DNA of 44,386 nucleotides from an uncultured Bacteroidales bacterium (GTDB taxonomy: Bacteria > Bacteroidota > Bacteroidia > Bacteroidales > Paludibacteraceae). The translations under genes and the position numbers were made by a program. The stretch spans positions 1 through 44,386 of the forward strand of contig CAMKDV010000018.1 of NCBI GenBank assembly GCA_946411385.1, given 5' to 3'. This document shows, piece by piece, positions 9,571 to 19,600 of the stretch. The number at the start of each line of letters is the position of its first letter. Positions within the stretch are counted from its first letter, which is position 1. Below the pieces are notes generated by a model that saw only the letters and a program-made list of their open reading frames with translations, did no database searches and had not been told where the DNA came from.

Positions 9571-12057
9571 TTACGGGTTAGCCGCCTTGTTGCCCAGTAC
9601 GTCGTACCACTCGCCATTGCGCAAGATAAGTACTTGTCCGTTGCGGATGCGTTTTTGTGGAGCAACTGTGCTTTGGTTCTGCTCGAGCGCCGATGGTGTT
9701 TCGAGCACAAAGCTGACCGTTTCGCTCGGGGCAGTCCATACTCCGTCAGCCAGCGCCATGACGCGTACGTAATATACGGAAGGCTCTTTGTCCTCGTAGG
9801 TATAGCAATACTTGTCGTAGTCCTGGTTGGCAATCTTCGTCTTACGCGAAGCGAAAGTTTCCACGGTGGACAGCTCGATGCGGAAGCCGGATGAGGGCTG
9901 CTGCTTCCAGCAAATCTCAACATCGGCGCCGATAATCGTATCGCCTTCAGCCGGCGAGATAATGACGGGTACGGGCACTTCCTGTGCCTCGGTGCGGAAG
10001 CGGCTGGCAGGCGAGATGGCTGTCACGCCGTCGTAGCTGACCTGACAGCGTACAAAATAGTACGAGCTGTAGAGCAGCACCGAGTCGGCAACCGTAGCAC
10101 GCGGTACACCGGTGGTTTGTTCCCACACGAGTTTCGAAGCATCGAAGGTGCTGGTGGTAGCTATCTCGAAATGATAGGATACCGTAGCCGACATGACACT
10201 ATCCGCCACGATGGTGAGGTTGATCGGACAATCTTTCGCGCCATCGGCAGGGTACTGCAGGTGGAAATACGAGCCCGTGAAACTCTGAATAGCCGAATAG
10301 GCGTCCGTGCGGTTGATGCTACGCGTACGTACGCGCCAATAATACGGTTGACCTGCCACGAGCCACTCGATCTTGCCCACATAGAAGGTCGGGTCGATCG
10401 TCTCGCACTCATAATCTACGGTGGAGAAATCGGCGCTCTTCGACAATTGGAAGAAATAGCTGTCGGCTTTATCCACCGGCTGCCAGTTGAACCAGCAGGG
10501 TAGGAGCACCTGATCGCCGGAAGCGGGATGCATGATCTGCACGGCATTCGACTCGCCGAGGTTCTTGTTGCCCTTCGTGCGAGCGGGGAACTCGTTGCCA
10601 TAGCGGTCGAGCACAGCCACGGCGTAAGTCTTGGTAGCCGAAGCCTGATAGGGGTACTCGTTGGTATACGACGTGCCGATCAGGTAACGCGAGCTGCCTA
10701 CGATGCCGGGATAGCCCACGCTGTCGGCAGGGATCAGATAGATGGCATAGCGCAAGTTGTCAGCCGGTGCAGTCCAGCGGAGCTTGCCGCCTTGCTCGAT
10801 GATGTTCGAGGCAAGGAGCATCTCATCCGTGCGGTACCAACTCATCATCGGTACGACGGCGGGATAGCGGTTGACGGTGTTGCGTATATGGCGCATAAAA
10901 TCTTTCGTCTTCATGCCCGACTTGAGCGAGTACCACGCCGATCCGGGAGCACCCATCAGATCGTAGTCGCGGTTGAGCTGCATCTGTGCAGCAATCTCGT
11001 CGGCATGGAACGTGGTGCTGGTCGTGGAAGAGGTAGGCGCTACCAATCCGCTCAGGTCCTGTGAGATATACAGGTGGCGATTGAAGTGTCCGGCTATGTA
11101 CGACCACCAGTTGCTGAGCTGGTCATAGTCGTTGCCGGCACCGATCTTCCAGTAGCATTGCGGCGCCATGTAGTCAATCAGCTTGCGGTCGTACCACGCC
11201 AGCGGGTCGGAATAGATGCCGTTGTACTGCCAGTCGCTGCCCACGGGGCAACCCTCCACGCCATAGACGGGGGCAGACGTATTGTTCTTGCCCGCTATGC
11301 CCGCCGGACCTATGCCGAAGCTGACGTAGGGTTTGACGGCCTTGATCGAGTCGCGCACCATCCGCACCATATCGTTCACCTGCTCGCGACGCCAGTCGGC
11401 ACGGCTCATGCCGCCACCGGTAGCGCTGTAGTAAGCTTCCTCGTAGCTGTTCTGGTAGCCCGATTGATAGAAATAGTCGTCGAAGATGACGCCATCCACA
11501 TCGTAGTGGCTCACCAGATCCGCCACCACGGCGGCTATGCGCTCTTTCACTTCGGGCAGACAGGGATTGAGGATATAGTAGCCTCCACAATTGACGAGCC
11601 ACTCGGGGTGGGTGTGCGAATAATCGGTATCCAGATTGCCGTAGGTATCGTTGGAGGTGGAATAGCGATAGGGGTTCATCCACGCGTGCACCTCGATGCC
11701 TTTGCTATGGGCATAATCGACGAGTACTGCCAGCGGATCGTATTTCGGTACGCCGCCGCGGACACCCGTAAGATACTTGCTCCAAGGCTCATAAGCGCTG
11801 TTGTACATCGCATCGCAGAAACCGCGCACCTGGAAGAACACGGCGTTCATGTTCGCTACGCTGAGCGAATCCACGATAGCACGCAGCTCGTTCTGCTGCG
11901 CCTGTGCACCGGCATCGGTGTTCAGTCCCCATGAGGTAGGCCAGTCGATAGCCCACACGGTGGTCAGCCACGAAGCGCGGAACTCGCGCTTAGGCTGCGC
12001 CAATACTACGGATGAAAGCAGTAACGCTATGAGTAATATAAATGATTTGTTTCTCAT
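9571..12057 (-). CDS. Secreted family-10-like glycosyl hydrolase (GHL10/DUF187)
   Basis: This 828-residue secreted enzyme starts with the signal peptide MRNKSFILLIALLLSSVVLA. The GHL10 barrel begins REFRASWLTTVWAIDWP and runs to about residue 390, with VFFQVRGFCDAMYNS, GIEVHAWMNPYR, HYDVDGVIFDDYFYQ and YMAPQCYWKIG, all typical of the YngK/DigH family. E. coli DigH (YddW), of the same family, hydrolyses denuded peptidoglycan glycan. Two or three fibronectin-III/Ig-like modules follow (about 400-780), and the protein ends with the shared tail NGQVLILRNGEWYDVLG. It is third from the end of the accessory set downstream of susC/susD. A 107-nt leader separates it from the next gene, and a repeated ~90-nt element lies just upstream of it. 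Confidence 0.88.
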   Translation of the reverse strand: MRNKSFILLIALLLSSVVLAQPKREFRASWLTTVWAIDWPTSWGLNTDAGAQAQQNELRAIVDSLSVANMNAVFFQVRGFCDAMYNSAYEPWSKYLTGVRGGVPKYDPLAVLVDYAHSKGIEVHAWMNPYRYSTSNDTYGNLDTDYSHTHPEWLVNCGGYYILNPCLPEVKERIAAVVADLVSHYDVDGVIFDDYFYQSGYQNSYEEAYYSATGGGMSRADWRREQVNDMVRMVRDSIKAVKPYVSFGIGPAGIAGKNNTSAPVYGVEGCPVGSDWQYNGIYSDPLAWYDRKLIDYMAPQCYWKIGAGNDYDQLSNWWSYIAGHFNRHLYISQDLSGLVAPTSSTTSTTFHADEIAAQMQLNRDYDLMGAPGSAWYSLKSGMKTKDFMRHIRNTVNRYPAVVPMMSWYRTDEMLLASNIIEQGGKLRWTAPADNLRYAIYLIPADSVGYPGIVGSSRYLIGTSYTNEYPYQASATKTYAVAVLDRYGNEFPARTKGNKNLGESNAVQIMHPASGDQVLLPCWFNWQPVDKADSYFFQLSKSADFSTVDYECETIDPTFYVGKIEWLVAGQPYYWRVRTRSINRTDAYSAIQSFTGSYFHLQYPADGAKDCPINLTIVADSVMSATVSYHFEIATTSTFDASKLVWEQTTGVPRATVADSVLLYSSYYFVRCQVSYDGVTAISPASRFRTEAQEVPVPVIISPAEGDTIIGADVEICWKQQPSSGFRIELSTVETFASRKTKIANQDYDKYCYTYEDKEPSVYYVRVMALADGVWTAPSETVSFVLETPSALEQNQSTVAPQKRIRNGQVLILRNGEWYDVLGNKAANP

Positions 12058-12096
12058 CTAAAATATTGTCTTCTTTTGATTATTTCTGAATTTATG

Positions 12097-12186
12097 TCGA
12101 GCAGATTTGTGATTTCTCGTGAGGGAGTTATGCGGGCATAATGACCGAACGAAAATCAGAAAGATGCCGACAGAAATCAGAAATTA
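12097..12186 (-). repeat. ~90-nt intergenic element, copy A
   Basis: This stretch matches 24941-25032 at roughly 85 percent identity. It runs from the stop codon of the upstream lipoprotein gene to 40 bases before the GHL10 start. It can form nested stems: an outer 8-bp pair (TGATTTCT at 12110-12117, AGAAATCA near 12172-12179) and an inner TTATG/CATAA hairpin near 12128-12141. Changes between the copies keep the pairing when read as minus-strand RNA. It is probably a transcribed repeat in the 3' UTR or leader. Confidence 0.7.
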
Positions 12187-13869
12187 GAACAGTTTCGAAG
12201 GAGTGTTGTTGATTACCAAGCCATATACCAGCGGTCCTTCAATCACAGGCTCAATCTTATCCAGTGCAGGATTGTAGCGATAGATGCCCGACGGAGCACA
12301 GGTAGCATCGTTGTGCGTATTGCGATAGCCGAAGTATACGCAGCCTGTCGCCTCGTCCAGTGCCATCTGGCAGATTGCCACTATCTCATCGCCTGAACCT
12401 TCCACGGTCACAGGCTTGCCCGTTGAGTTCGGCTCAAACTCCTTGCCGTCCACTGACAGTTTCTTGAACGGAGCCAGCTTGGTCTTCGATGCGCCTATCT
12501 CCTCCAGATCAGCCAGCGTGCACGCATAGAAACCTGCGTAGCCGGCATCGTTGATGGTGAAATAGAATTGCTGCAGCGTCTTGTCGTATGCAAACGACTT
12601 CGGACGCATACCTTGCAGCACCCAGCCTGACTTCGGTATATTCGTGGAGTCGCCCTGTGCAATAGGTGTCGGCAGGATGTCGCTCTCCACAAAGCGGTAG
12701 ATACCGTAGCCGTTGTAGAACTTCAGCCAGTACCATACGCCTTCCACCTTGCCGAAGCAGCCGCCGATAGAACCGTATTGATAGCCGTTGTTGTAATAGC
12801 CCAGCGTGGTATGCTGTACCCAGTACGGATACTCGGCATGCGAGAACACCTCGTTGCGTTTGTTCAGAGCAATCTTCATGATGCCCGTGTTACGGTTGGC
12901 AAAATAGAGGTAGTCGCCCTCAATGTATCCATAGAACGGATCATCGAAAGCCGCCTGACCGGCATTGGTGAGCATCATCTCCACCTTCGCGCCGTCCTTC
13001 GACATGACGGTAATCTTGCCGTCACCCAATACGCCGTCCTCATCGTTGACATAGTAGAACTGCTTGCCGCAGTCCAGAATATACAGCGAACTATCCTTGA
13101 AGAGCAGGTTGAACGGGTGCTGACCGGACGAGAGACCCATGTCGAACGACGACACTTCCATGCCTTCGGGCACTTCAGGTATCAGTTTGTACGCCATGAT
13201 ATGTCCGCCTTGTACGGCATAATACAGCGTCGGCACTTCTTGGTTGTAGCCTACCTGTACGTTTACCGAACCTTCCTCCAGTTCGCGCCCGTCCATCTTT
13301 ACGCGCAGACGTACCGTTTGTGAACCGACATTACCGAACTTGATGGGTGCGGGCAGACGGTCGGTGCAGCCGGTCATCAGCGTACCCTCGGCATTCTTCG
13401 TGTTCTCCGGGAAGATCCACTCGTACTCCAGCGGCAGGTTCTGCGGGTTGGGCACTTCCAGCGAGAACGTGACAAGCGTGGTATCCACCTCGCACAAGCC
13501 GCCTTCTATCGGGTTGATATAGAGCAGCGGTTTGATGTCGGATATCATGATTACCTGCGACTTGCTGTACTCGCCTATGGTCAGTTTGACTTTGTATGTG
13601 CCGGCTACTTTGTAGAAGTGTTGCACCTGGTTGCCCTGGGCATCCGCTCCGTCACCGAAGTTCCAAACGGCTGTACCCTCGGTAGGCGAGGTGTTGTTGA
13701 ACGTGATAACTGAACCTACATAGTAGTCCAGCGAGTAGTCGCCGTCGATGAAATAATTGAAGGACACAGCGTCCTGCGGCAGTTCTTCCTCCACAGGGAT
13801 ATTGTCATAACATGCTACGCAGCCCAATGCTACAATGGTTAGCGCTAATAATTTCTGAAATGCTTTCAT
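12184..13869 (-). CDS. Surface lipoprotein with PKD domain and propeller-like C-terminus (SusE/F position)
   Basis: This is a 561-residue lipoprotein with a signal peptide and lipobox (MKAFQKLLALTIVALGC). A PKD domain covers about 35-110 (TAVWNFGDGADAQGNQVQH ... AGTYKVKLTI), and a second Ig-like module runs to about 205. The remaining ~350 residues show repeated blades such as FKDSSLYILDCGKQFYY, IEGDYLYFANRNTGIMKI and CVYFGYRNTH, consistent with a beta-propeller. It is the fourth gene of the SusC/SusD operon, starting 12 bases after the previous stop. That is the usual place for an accessory surface glycan-binding protein. Ligand unknown. Confidence 0.82.
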   Translation of the reverse strand: MKAFQKLLALTIVALGCVACYDNIPVEEELPQDAVSFNYFIDGDYSLDYYVGSVITFNNTSPTEGTAVWNFGDGADAQGNQVQHFYKVAGTYKVKLTIGEYSKSQVIMISDIKPLLYINPIEGGLCEVDTTLVTFSLEVPNPQNLPLEYEWIFPENTKNAEGTLMTGCTDRLPAPIKFGNVGSQTVRLRVKMDGRELEEGSVNVQVGYNQEVPTLYYAVQGGHIMAYKLIPEVPEGMEVSSFDMGLSSGQHPFNLLFKDSSLYILDCGKQFYYVNDEDGVLGDGKITVMSKDGAKVEMMLTNAGQAAFDDPFYGYIEGDYLYFANRNTGIMKIALNKRNEVFSHAEYPYWVQHTTLGYYNNGYQYGSIGGCFGKVEGVWYWLKFYNGYGIYRFVESDILPTPIAQGDSTNIPKSGWVLQGMRPKSFAYDKTLQQFYFTINDAGYAGFYACTLADLEEIGASKTKLAPFKKLSVDGKEFEPNSTGKPVTVEGSGDEIVAICQMALDEATGCVYFGYRNTHNDATCAPSGIYRYNPALDKIEPVIEGPLVYGLVINNTPSKLF

Positions 13870-13881
13870 TGTGTCCCCTCC

Positions 13882-14733
13882 TTAGTTTATGGATATTTCT
13901 TTGGAAACGGTACGTCCGTATACGCCGCGCACATCATATACGCGCATAATGGCGTTTAGCTTGTACGAACGTTTGTACTCTACTTCGTAGTATCCTCCGG
14001 CGCTGTTCTCTACGAGTTCGGCAAAACCGATGGTCTGCCAGATGGAGTCGATGGCATATGGAATAATCTCTTCGCCGGAAGCGTTCTTCGGGAAGTGGTA
14101 TACATAGACGCCTTCACCCTGGTTCCTGTCCTCGGTGGAGTCGGTGTACTGCGTGAAGTCATCCAGTTTACCCATGCCGATGTACATCTTCCTGTAGTCG
14201 GCAAATTTCATCTTCTGGTGCACAGCCTCCTTGAAGTCAGCCATATAGGTGGGACCGAAGTACTGCTCCATCTTCGTGGAGTCGAACACGGCCGGCTGCT
14301 TCCACTCGAACGGTGCCAGCGTGCCGCTGATGGGGAACGTCCCTTTCAGCAGGAAAGCGTGCAGGCTGTCGCTCCATAGTTCGGGCTTGTGGTCGTACTT
14401 CTTGATAAGCTGCGACACACGTTTCTGTTCGGTGATATTGCTTGACAGCGTATAGGTGAACGACACCGTCCATGGGCAGGTCACATTCTTATCCAAAATC
14501 TCTTCGATGTCGTACCATACTTCCGAGTGGTCGATCTCGCTGGCAGAGGAGTAGTATTGCGCTGTGAAGTCCATGTTGTTGCCTGCGGCTACCACGGCAC
14601 TGCCTACCTCCCAGTATGCCTCGGGACCTACCTTGCCCGTAATGTTATCGTCATCGAAAAAGTCATGTTTGGCGCAGGACGTCAGTACTAACGCCGTTGC
14701 CGCTATCGCCATGATAATCGTTTTCTTTTTCAT
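13882..14733 (-). CDS. Lipoprotein of the SusC/SusD operon, unknown function
   Basis: This 283-residue lipoprotein has the signal peptide and lipobox MKKKTIIMAIAATALVLTSC. I do not recognise a named domain. The sequence has alternating beta-rich and charged helical stretches, for example CPWTVSFTYTLSSNITEQ and YYEVEYKRSYKLNAIMRVYD. The C-terminal ~40 residues look like an Ig-type beta edge. It starts 26 bases after the susD-like stop. The position immediately after susD suggests an outer-membrane, surface-exposed partner of the SusC/SusD complex. Confidence 0.78.
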   Translation of the reverse strand: MKKKTIIMAIAATALVLTSCAKHDFFDDDNITGKVGPEAYWEVGSAVVAAGNNMDFTAQYYSSASEIDHSEVWYDIEEILDKNVTCPWTVSFTYTLSSNITEQKRVSQLIKKYDHKPELWSDSLHAFLLKGTFPISGTLAPFEWKQPAVFDSTKMEQYFGPTYMADFKEAVHQKMKFADYRKMYIGMGKLDDFTQYTDSTEDRNQGEGVYVYHFPKNASGEEIIPYAIDSIWQTIGFAELVENSAGGYYEVEYKRSYKLNAIMRVYDVRGVYGRTVSKEISIN

Positions 14734-14759
14734 ATCTCGTAAAATCTAAGCGTTCGTAA

Positions 14760-16565
14760 TTATTTCCAAATGATACCGGGGTCGCTGCTGACAGCTTTTC
14801 CGCAGGTGTTATGTGCCCATATCAGGCGGCGCTTCAGCACGCGGTAATCCAGTATTTTCTCGCCGTTGGCGTTCACGGTGTAGTAGCCTATACGGTCCAG
14901 CTCGCCTTTGTTGTACTTCGTCTCGGTCTCTGTATCGGCATTCAGACGGTTAATCCAGGCATTCGGCGATAGTTCGGCATTCACGCCATAGTCGCCGTAG
15001 TCGTCAAAGGTGTTCCAGTACGGCTCGTACAGGTTGTACGGACGGCGGAGCGAATATTCGCCCGTGAAATCCGAAACAGTCCATTTCTTTTCGTGCTGGT
15101 TATGCACGTTGGTCACGGTATATACGAAGCAGTTGTCGTATTGGATGCCGTTGGTCTTGCTCGAGTAGTTGTAGCGTCGCAAGTCAGTCCACTGCTCGGG
15201 TTGCAGGTACATGGCTACATACTTCTGCTGCATCAGATCGCCGATGGTGAACGTGGCTGCACCCGGCAGCTTCACTTCCCAGAAGCGCTCCATTCGTTTG
15301 GCAGCGTTGCCGCTCAATCCTACTTCCGTCACGCCATAGCGCTCGAAGTTCTTGCGCACCGCCTCGCAGGTGGTGTTGTATGCTCCGGTCTTGTCGCCCG
15401 CCCAGTATTGTGCCTCGGCCTTGATGAACAGAAGCTCTTCGGTGGTAATCAGGGCAATGTAGCCGGTGTTCTGCGTATAGGGGTTGGTGGCTGCATCGGC
15501 AGCGTAGAGGTCCGGATAGTAGTTCACCTTCATCGAGTTGTCCATGCCGATGTTGCTCTCCAGATAGCGAAGGGCTGTACTGTTGGCGGTCGAACCCATA
15601 GCACGCGGCGTCATGATCATCTTGGCGCGCGGGTCAAGAGCCACGCCACGGTCGGATTTCTCGTTAGGATACGCATCAAGGATGGCTTTGGCGAAGAACG
15701 TCGTCGGGATAGACGATGCCAGTCGGTTGCCACGGCTCTCCCAGGAGTTGATCACCGGTGCGTACGGACCCCACGGGCAGTTCTGCTCGGTCTTGCCGCC
15801 GTCGTAGTGGTAGAGCGGCTCCTGCCAGTTCGGGTCGTTCAGCACCTCGTCCACCATCTGGATGATCTTGTTGCAGACGGCGGGAGTGTTGTCCCAGTTA
15901 GGCAGTTTACGCAGCCAGAGGCGGCAACGAAGCGCCTTGGCATACAAGCCCCATTTCTTTAGGTCGCCGGCATAGATGCGGTCCATCTTCTGCGAGATAG
16001 GCATGTTCGTCGGGCACTGTGTCCACGATGTGTCAGCGTAAAGTTTAGTCAGTTCGTCCGCTTCCTCGAACATCCAGTCATAGATATCCGCCTGCATGTC
16101 GTATGCTGGCGAGCTTTTCTGGTAGGCCTCCGAGCGCGGCATGTCGCCGAAAGCGTCGGTGGTGAACAGCGTGGAGCCTAACATGATAGTCCTGCCAATC
16201 AGTACGGCATTCAGGTTGCCCTTGTCCGTGGCAATCTCGTTCATCTTGTTGATGTTGGCACCGAGGTCGTAGAAGTGACGGCGCCACATCGGGTGACGGT
16301 TCACGCCGAGGAACTCCCAGCCCTGGCTGTACGGATAGGAGCCTGTCTGGCTCTTGCCGCCCGTGGTGAGTGCCTGCGACAGGTACACGCCGTACTCTGC
16401 ATGGTCGTAGCAGAGCTGTGCGGCATAGAAACAAGCCGTAGGAATAGCCTGATCCACCGTGATGGTGATAGGCGAATCCTTGCTCGTGTTTACGTCCAGA
16501 AATTCATCGCAACCTGCAAGCAGCAATGCGCTCGCGATGCAAAGGGTATATAGAATCTTTTTCAT
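14760..16565 (-). CDS. SusD/RagB-family surface glycan-binding lipoprotein
   Basis: This 601-residue lipoprotein has the lipobox MKKILYTLCIASALLLAGC followed by DEFLDVNTSKDSP, the typical SusD N-terminus. TPR-like helices (YGVYLSQALTTGGKSQTG, DIYDWMFEEADELTKLYADT) and the late segment AATFTIGDLMQQKYVAMYLQPEQWTDLRRY fit the SusD-like_2 subfamily. SusD proteins cap the SusC transporter and capture substrate. The gene starts 52 bases after the susC stop, across a CTAG-phased repeat. The subfamily does not reveal the substrate, which may be peptide or glycopeptide as well as glycan. Confidence 0.93.
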   Translation of the reverse strand: MKKILYTLCIASALLLAGCDEFLDVNTSKDSPITITVDQAIPTACFYAAQLCYDHAEYGVYLSQALTTGGKSQTGSYPYSQGWEFLGVNRHPMWRRHFYDLGANINKMNEIATDKGNLNAVLIGRTIMLGSTLFTTDAFGDMPRSEAYQKSSPAYDMQADIYDWMFEEADELTKLYADTSWTQCPTNMPISQKMDRIYAGDLKKWGLYAKALRCRLWLRKLPNWDNTPAVCNKIIQMVDEVLNDPNWQEPLYHYDGGKTEQNCPWGPYAPVINSWESRGNRLASSIPTTFFAKAILDAYPNEKSDRGVALDPRAKMIMTPRAMGSTANSTALRYLESNIGMDNSMKVNYYPDLYAADAATNPYTQNTGYIALITTEELLFIKAEAQYWAGDKTGAYNTTCEAVRKNFERYGVTEVGLSGNAAKRMERFWEVKLPGAATFTIGDLMQQKYVAMYLQPEQWTDLRRYNYSSKTNGIQYDNCFVYTVTNVHNQHEKKWTVSDFTGEYSLRRPYNLYEPYWNTFDDYGDYGVNAELSPNAWINRLNADTETETKYNKGELDRIGYYTVNANGEKILDYRVLKRRLIWAHNTCGKAVSSDPGIIWK

Positions 16566-16590
16566 ATTCGTTGTAATTTATATAGTTCGT

Positions 16591-16626
16591 CTAGGAAGCC
16601 TAGTTTACCTAGGACGCCTAGAATGT
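16591..16626. repeat. 9-nt CTAG-phased repeat between susC and susD
   Basis: Four consecutive 9-nt units each begin with CTAG: CTAGGAAGC, CTAGTTTAC, CTAGGACGC, CTAGAATGT. The last unit contains the susC stop codon (TAG on the minus strand, 16618-16620). Neighbouring units form small CTAGG/CCTAG hairpins with 3-nt loops. The repeat lies in the susC-susD spacer. Confidence 0.7.
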
Positions 16627-19600
16627 AGCCGTCAATGAAACATTGTAACTACGCGTGCTCGGTATCGGGCTGTTGTCTATACCCGCCGAACCCGTTCCGT
16701 TCGCACCCGTCGAAGCGTTACACATCGGATCGGTGCCGGTATATCGGGTGAGCAGGAACACGTTGTTGCAAGTCAAATCCAGTTTCAGACCTTTGAAGAA
16801 CTTCTGACGCTTCATGCCTGGTATCTGGCAGAAGTCGTAGCCTAACGTTACGTAGCTCAGGCGGATATACGAACCGTCCTCTATGAAGTTGGTGCTGACG
16901 TTGTGAAAATAGTCAATAATCGTCTTATAATCCAGCGTGATAGGTGTGGTGTTCGGTTCATAGTATACGTTGCCCTCGGCATCCGTGTGCTCGGTCACGC
17001 CGTTGAATACCACCTGACGACCACGGTATTTCTCCAGTATCTTGGCGTTACCGTTGCTTATCAGGTTACGTCCCGTCACGTTCAGCACATCGCCGCCGTA
17101 ACGTCCGTCGAACAGGAATGAAAAGTTCACGCCGTAGATGTTCATCGAACTGGTCAGGCCTGCCTGAAATTTCGGCTCGCGGTTACCAATGTAGAGGTTC
17201 TTGCCCGGGTCAATCTGCGGATAACCGTGCTCGTCAACAATTACTTGTCCGTCGCTGTTACGTTTGTAGTCTTTACCCGTCAAACTGGTGGTGGACTTAC
17301 CCATGTAGGCGGAGGTGAAAACGTCGCCGTACTGAACGCCGGTAATCTCGCTCACGCTCTCAGGAAGATAGGTTACCAAGCCACGGTTGAAACCTAAGTT
17401 CAGACCCAGTGTCCATTGGAAGTTCTTGCGCTTGATAATATCCTGATCCCACGTGAACTCAATACCTTGGTTTGTGATAGCACCCTCGTTGCGGCACTGA
17501 AGAATATATCCCGATGCAGGCGATACACGTACAATAACGATTTGGTTGTCCACTTTCGTGTTGTAGTAGGCTATATCCAGACGTGTCTTGTTGTTGAACA
17601 ATCGAAGATCCATACCCAACTCCCACGATGACATCATCTCGGGTGCTAAGTCGAGCGAAGCGGAAGACATCGTCGGGTCGATACCGTAACCGCCGTCTGG
17701 GTACGTACCGAACTGCTTGAAACGACGGTCGTATTGGTAGATAGGAGCATCGTTGCCGACCTTGGCGTAGTTACCGCGAATCTTCCAGAAGCTGAACCAG
17801 TTGTTGGTTGTCTGGTTAAGTCCCGGAATCAACTCTGACAGCGTTATACCTGCCGTAACGGAAGGATAGAAATATGGATTTTGCTTGATGGTCGAACTCC
17901 AGTCCCAACGTCCTGTTACGGACAGCGATGCCAGACCCTTGTAGTCAGCACGCACCTCGTAGAAGTAACCGAACATGTTCTTCGTGGTGTGCGAAGCACC
18001 ACGGTCGCTGTAGATCACCTCCTGCGAGTTACAGTTCTGCAGGCTGTAGGTACCCGGGATAACGAAGTCCACGCCATGAACGGATGTGGAGAAACCTTTG
18101 CTCACTTTCAACTCGCCACCCACCATCGCTTCTATCGAAAAATCTTTCGGCAAATCAACCTTGTAGCTTGCCATAAAACCGGCTGTCAACAACTGGCTGC
18201 TGCCTGTGGATGCACTATATTCGCCGAGTTTGGATTTATCCATATTCTTAATATCGTCGCTCGTCAGGAAAGCGTTGTTCAGGTAATCGCCTTTCAAGTA
18301 ATCCTTATAAGCCTGATACTGCGCCTTGGCTTCATCCGATGCATCTTCACCCGGATCTTTGATGCTTTGTACCACGTACGAGTCATCCCAGCGCGGTACG
18401 GTATAACTCTCTGAAGTGCTGCGCTTTACATCGTAGTTGACACGTCCCGTGATATTCAGTCCTTTCACCGGTTTGAATACTACCGAAGCGTTCAACACGT
18501 TGCGCAGTGCTTTGGCTATACCGTCGTCATTATAGATGGAGTACATCGGGCTATAGGTCGAGTTGTATTTGTACACCTCGTTATACGTCAGATAACGAGG
18601 CATGCCGTTTGCAAGCTGATAGTCAGTTATATCATCCGTCACAGCCCAACTGTAGGCACTGCTGATGCCGCTGGTAGAACGGCTATTGGTCTGCGTGATG
18701 TTAGCCGACGCATTGATAGTCACCCACTTGGCAGGCGAATAACTGGCTTTGAGCAATGCACCGAACTTCATCTTGTAGTCATTGGGGATGATACCGTCAG
18801 CTTTCGACCAGTTGGCTGATGCATACGCCGAAAATTTCTCTGTACCGCCTTGTACCGAGAAATCGTACTTGTGATAGAAACCCGTACGGAGGAAGTTACC
18901 TACGTTGTCGTAGATTTTTGTTCCAGGGTCAAGCATCGGTCCCCAACCGCCCGTCACGGTGCGGTCCTTGTAGAAGCCCTGATAGCCGGGACCATAGGTG
19001 GTCTGCAACTCAGGCAGACGCGTAGGCTGATCCCATTGCCAGCCGCCCGATGCATGAACCTGAATCTTGCCGGCTTCTGCCTGCTTCGTAGTGATCATGA
19101 TAACGCCGTTGGCGGCATCCTGACCGTACAAAGCTGCTGCTGCGGCACCTTTCAGCACCGTCACATTCTCGATATCGTTCGGGTTGATGTCGGCTGCTGC
19201 CGTCGCACCGCCGCTGATAGGCATACCGTCCAGAATGAACAACGGCTCGTTGTTCTTGGTGCTACTGATGGACGCAATACCACGGATAATAATCTGGCTG
19301 CCCGAGTTAGGCGAACCGCCGCCACTGGTCACTTGTACACCTGCCACCTTGCCTTGCAGCGAGTTGACGAAGTTCGCACTCTTGTTCTCCGTCAACTTGT
19401 CACCGGCAATGTTCTGTACGGCGAAGTTCATGCGTTTCTTCTCCTGTACGATACCCATGGCGGTCACCACCACTTCTTCCACCGCAATAGCATCGTCCAT
19501 CATCACGATGTTCATCTGTGGACCGGTCACTTTCAGTTTCTGGGTCTTCAGACCCACATAACTCACTTCCAGCGTGGCGTTGTCGCCTACCGTCAGTTCG

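Noticed and set aside
9465..9923. N-terminal extension of the large repeat protein by 153 codons
   Set aside because: The extension overlaps the GHL10 coding end in another frame, and a clean signal peptide begins at the ATG at 9464.
12097..12186. Insertion sequence remnant
   Set aside because: No transposase fragment, no target-site duplication and no terminal inverted repeats of insertion-sequence type; the ends coincide with gene stop codons.
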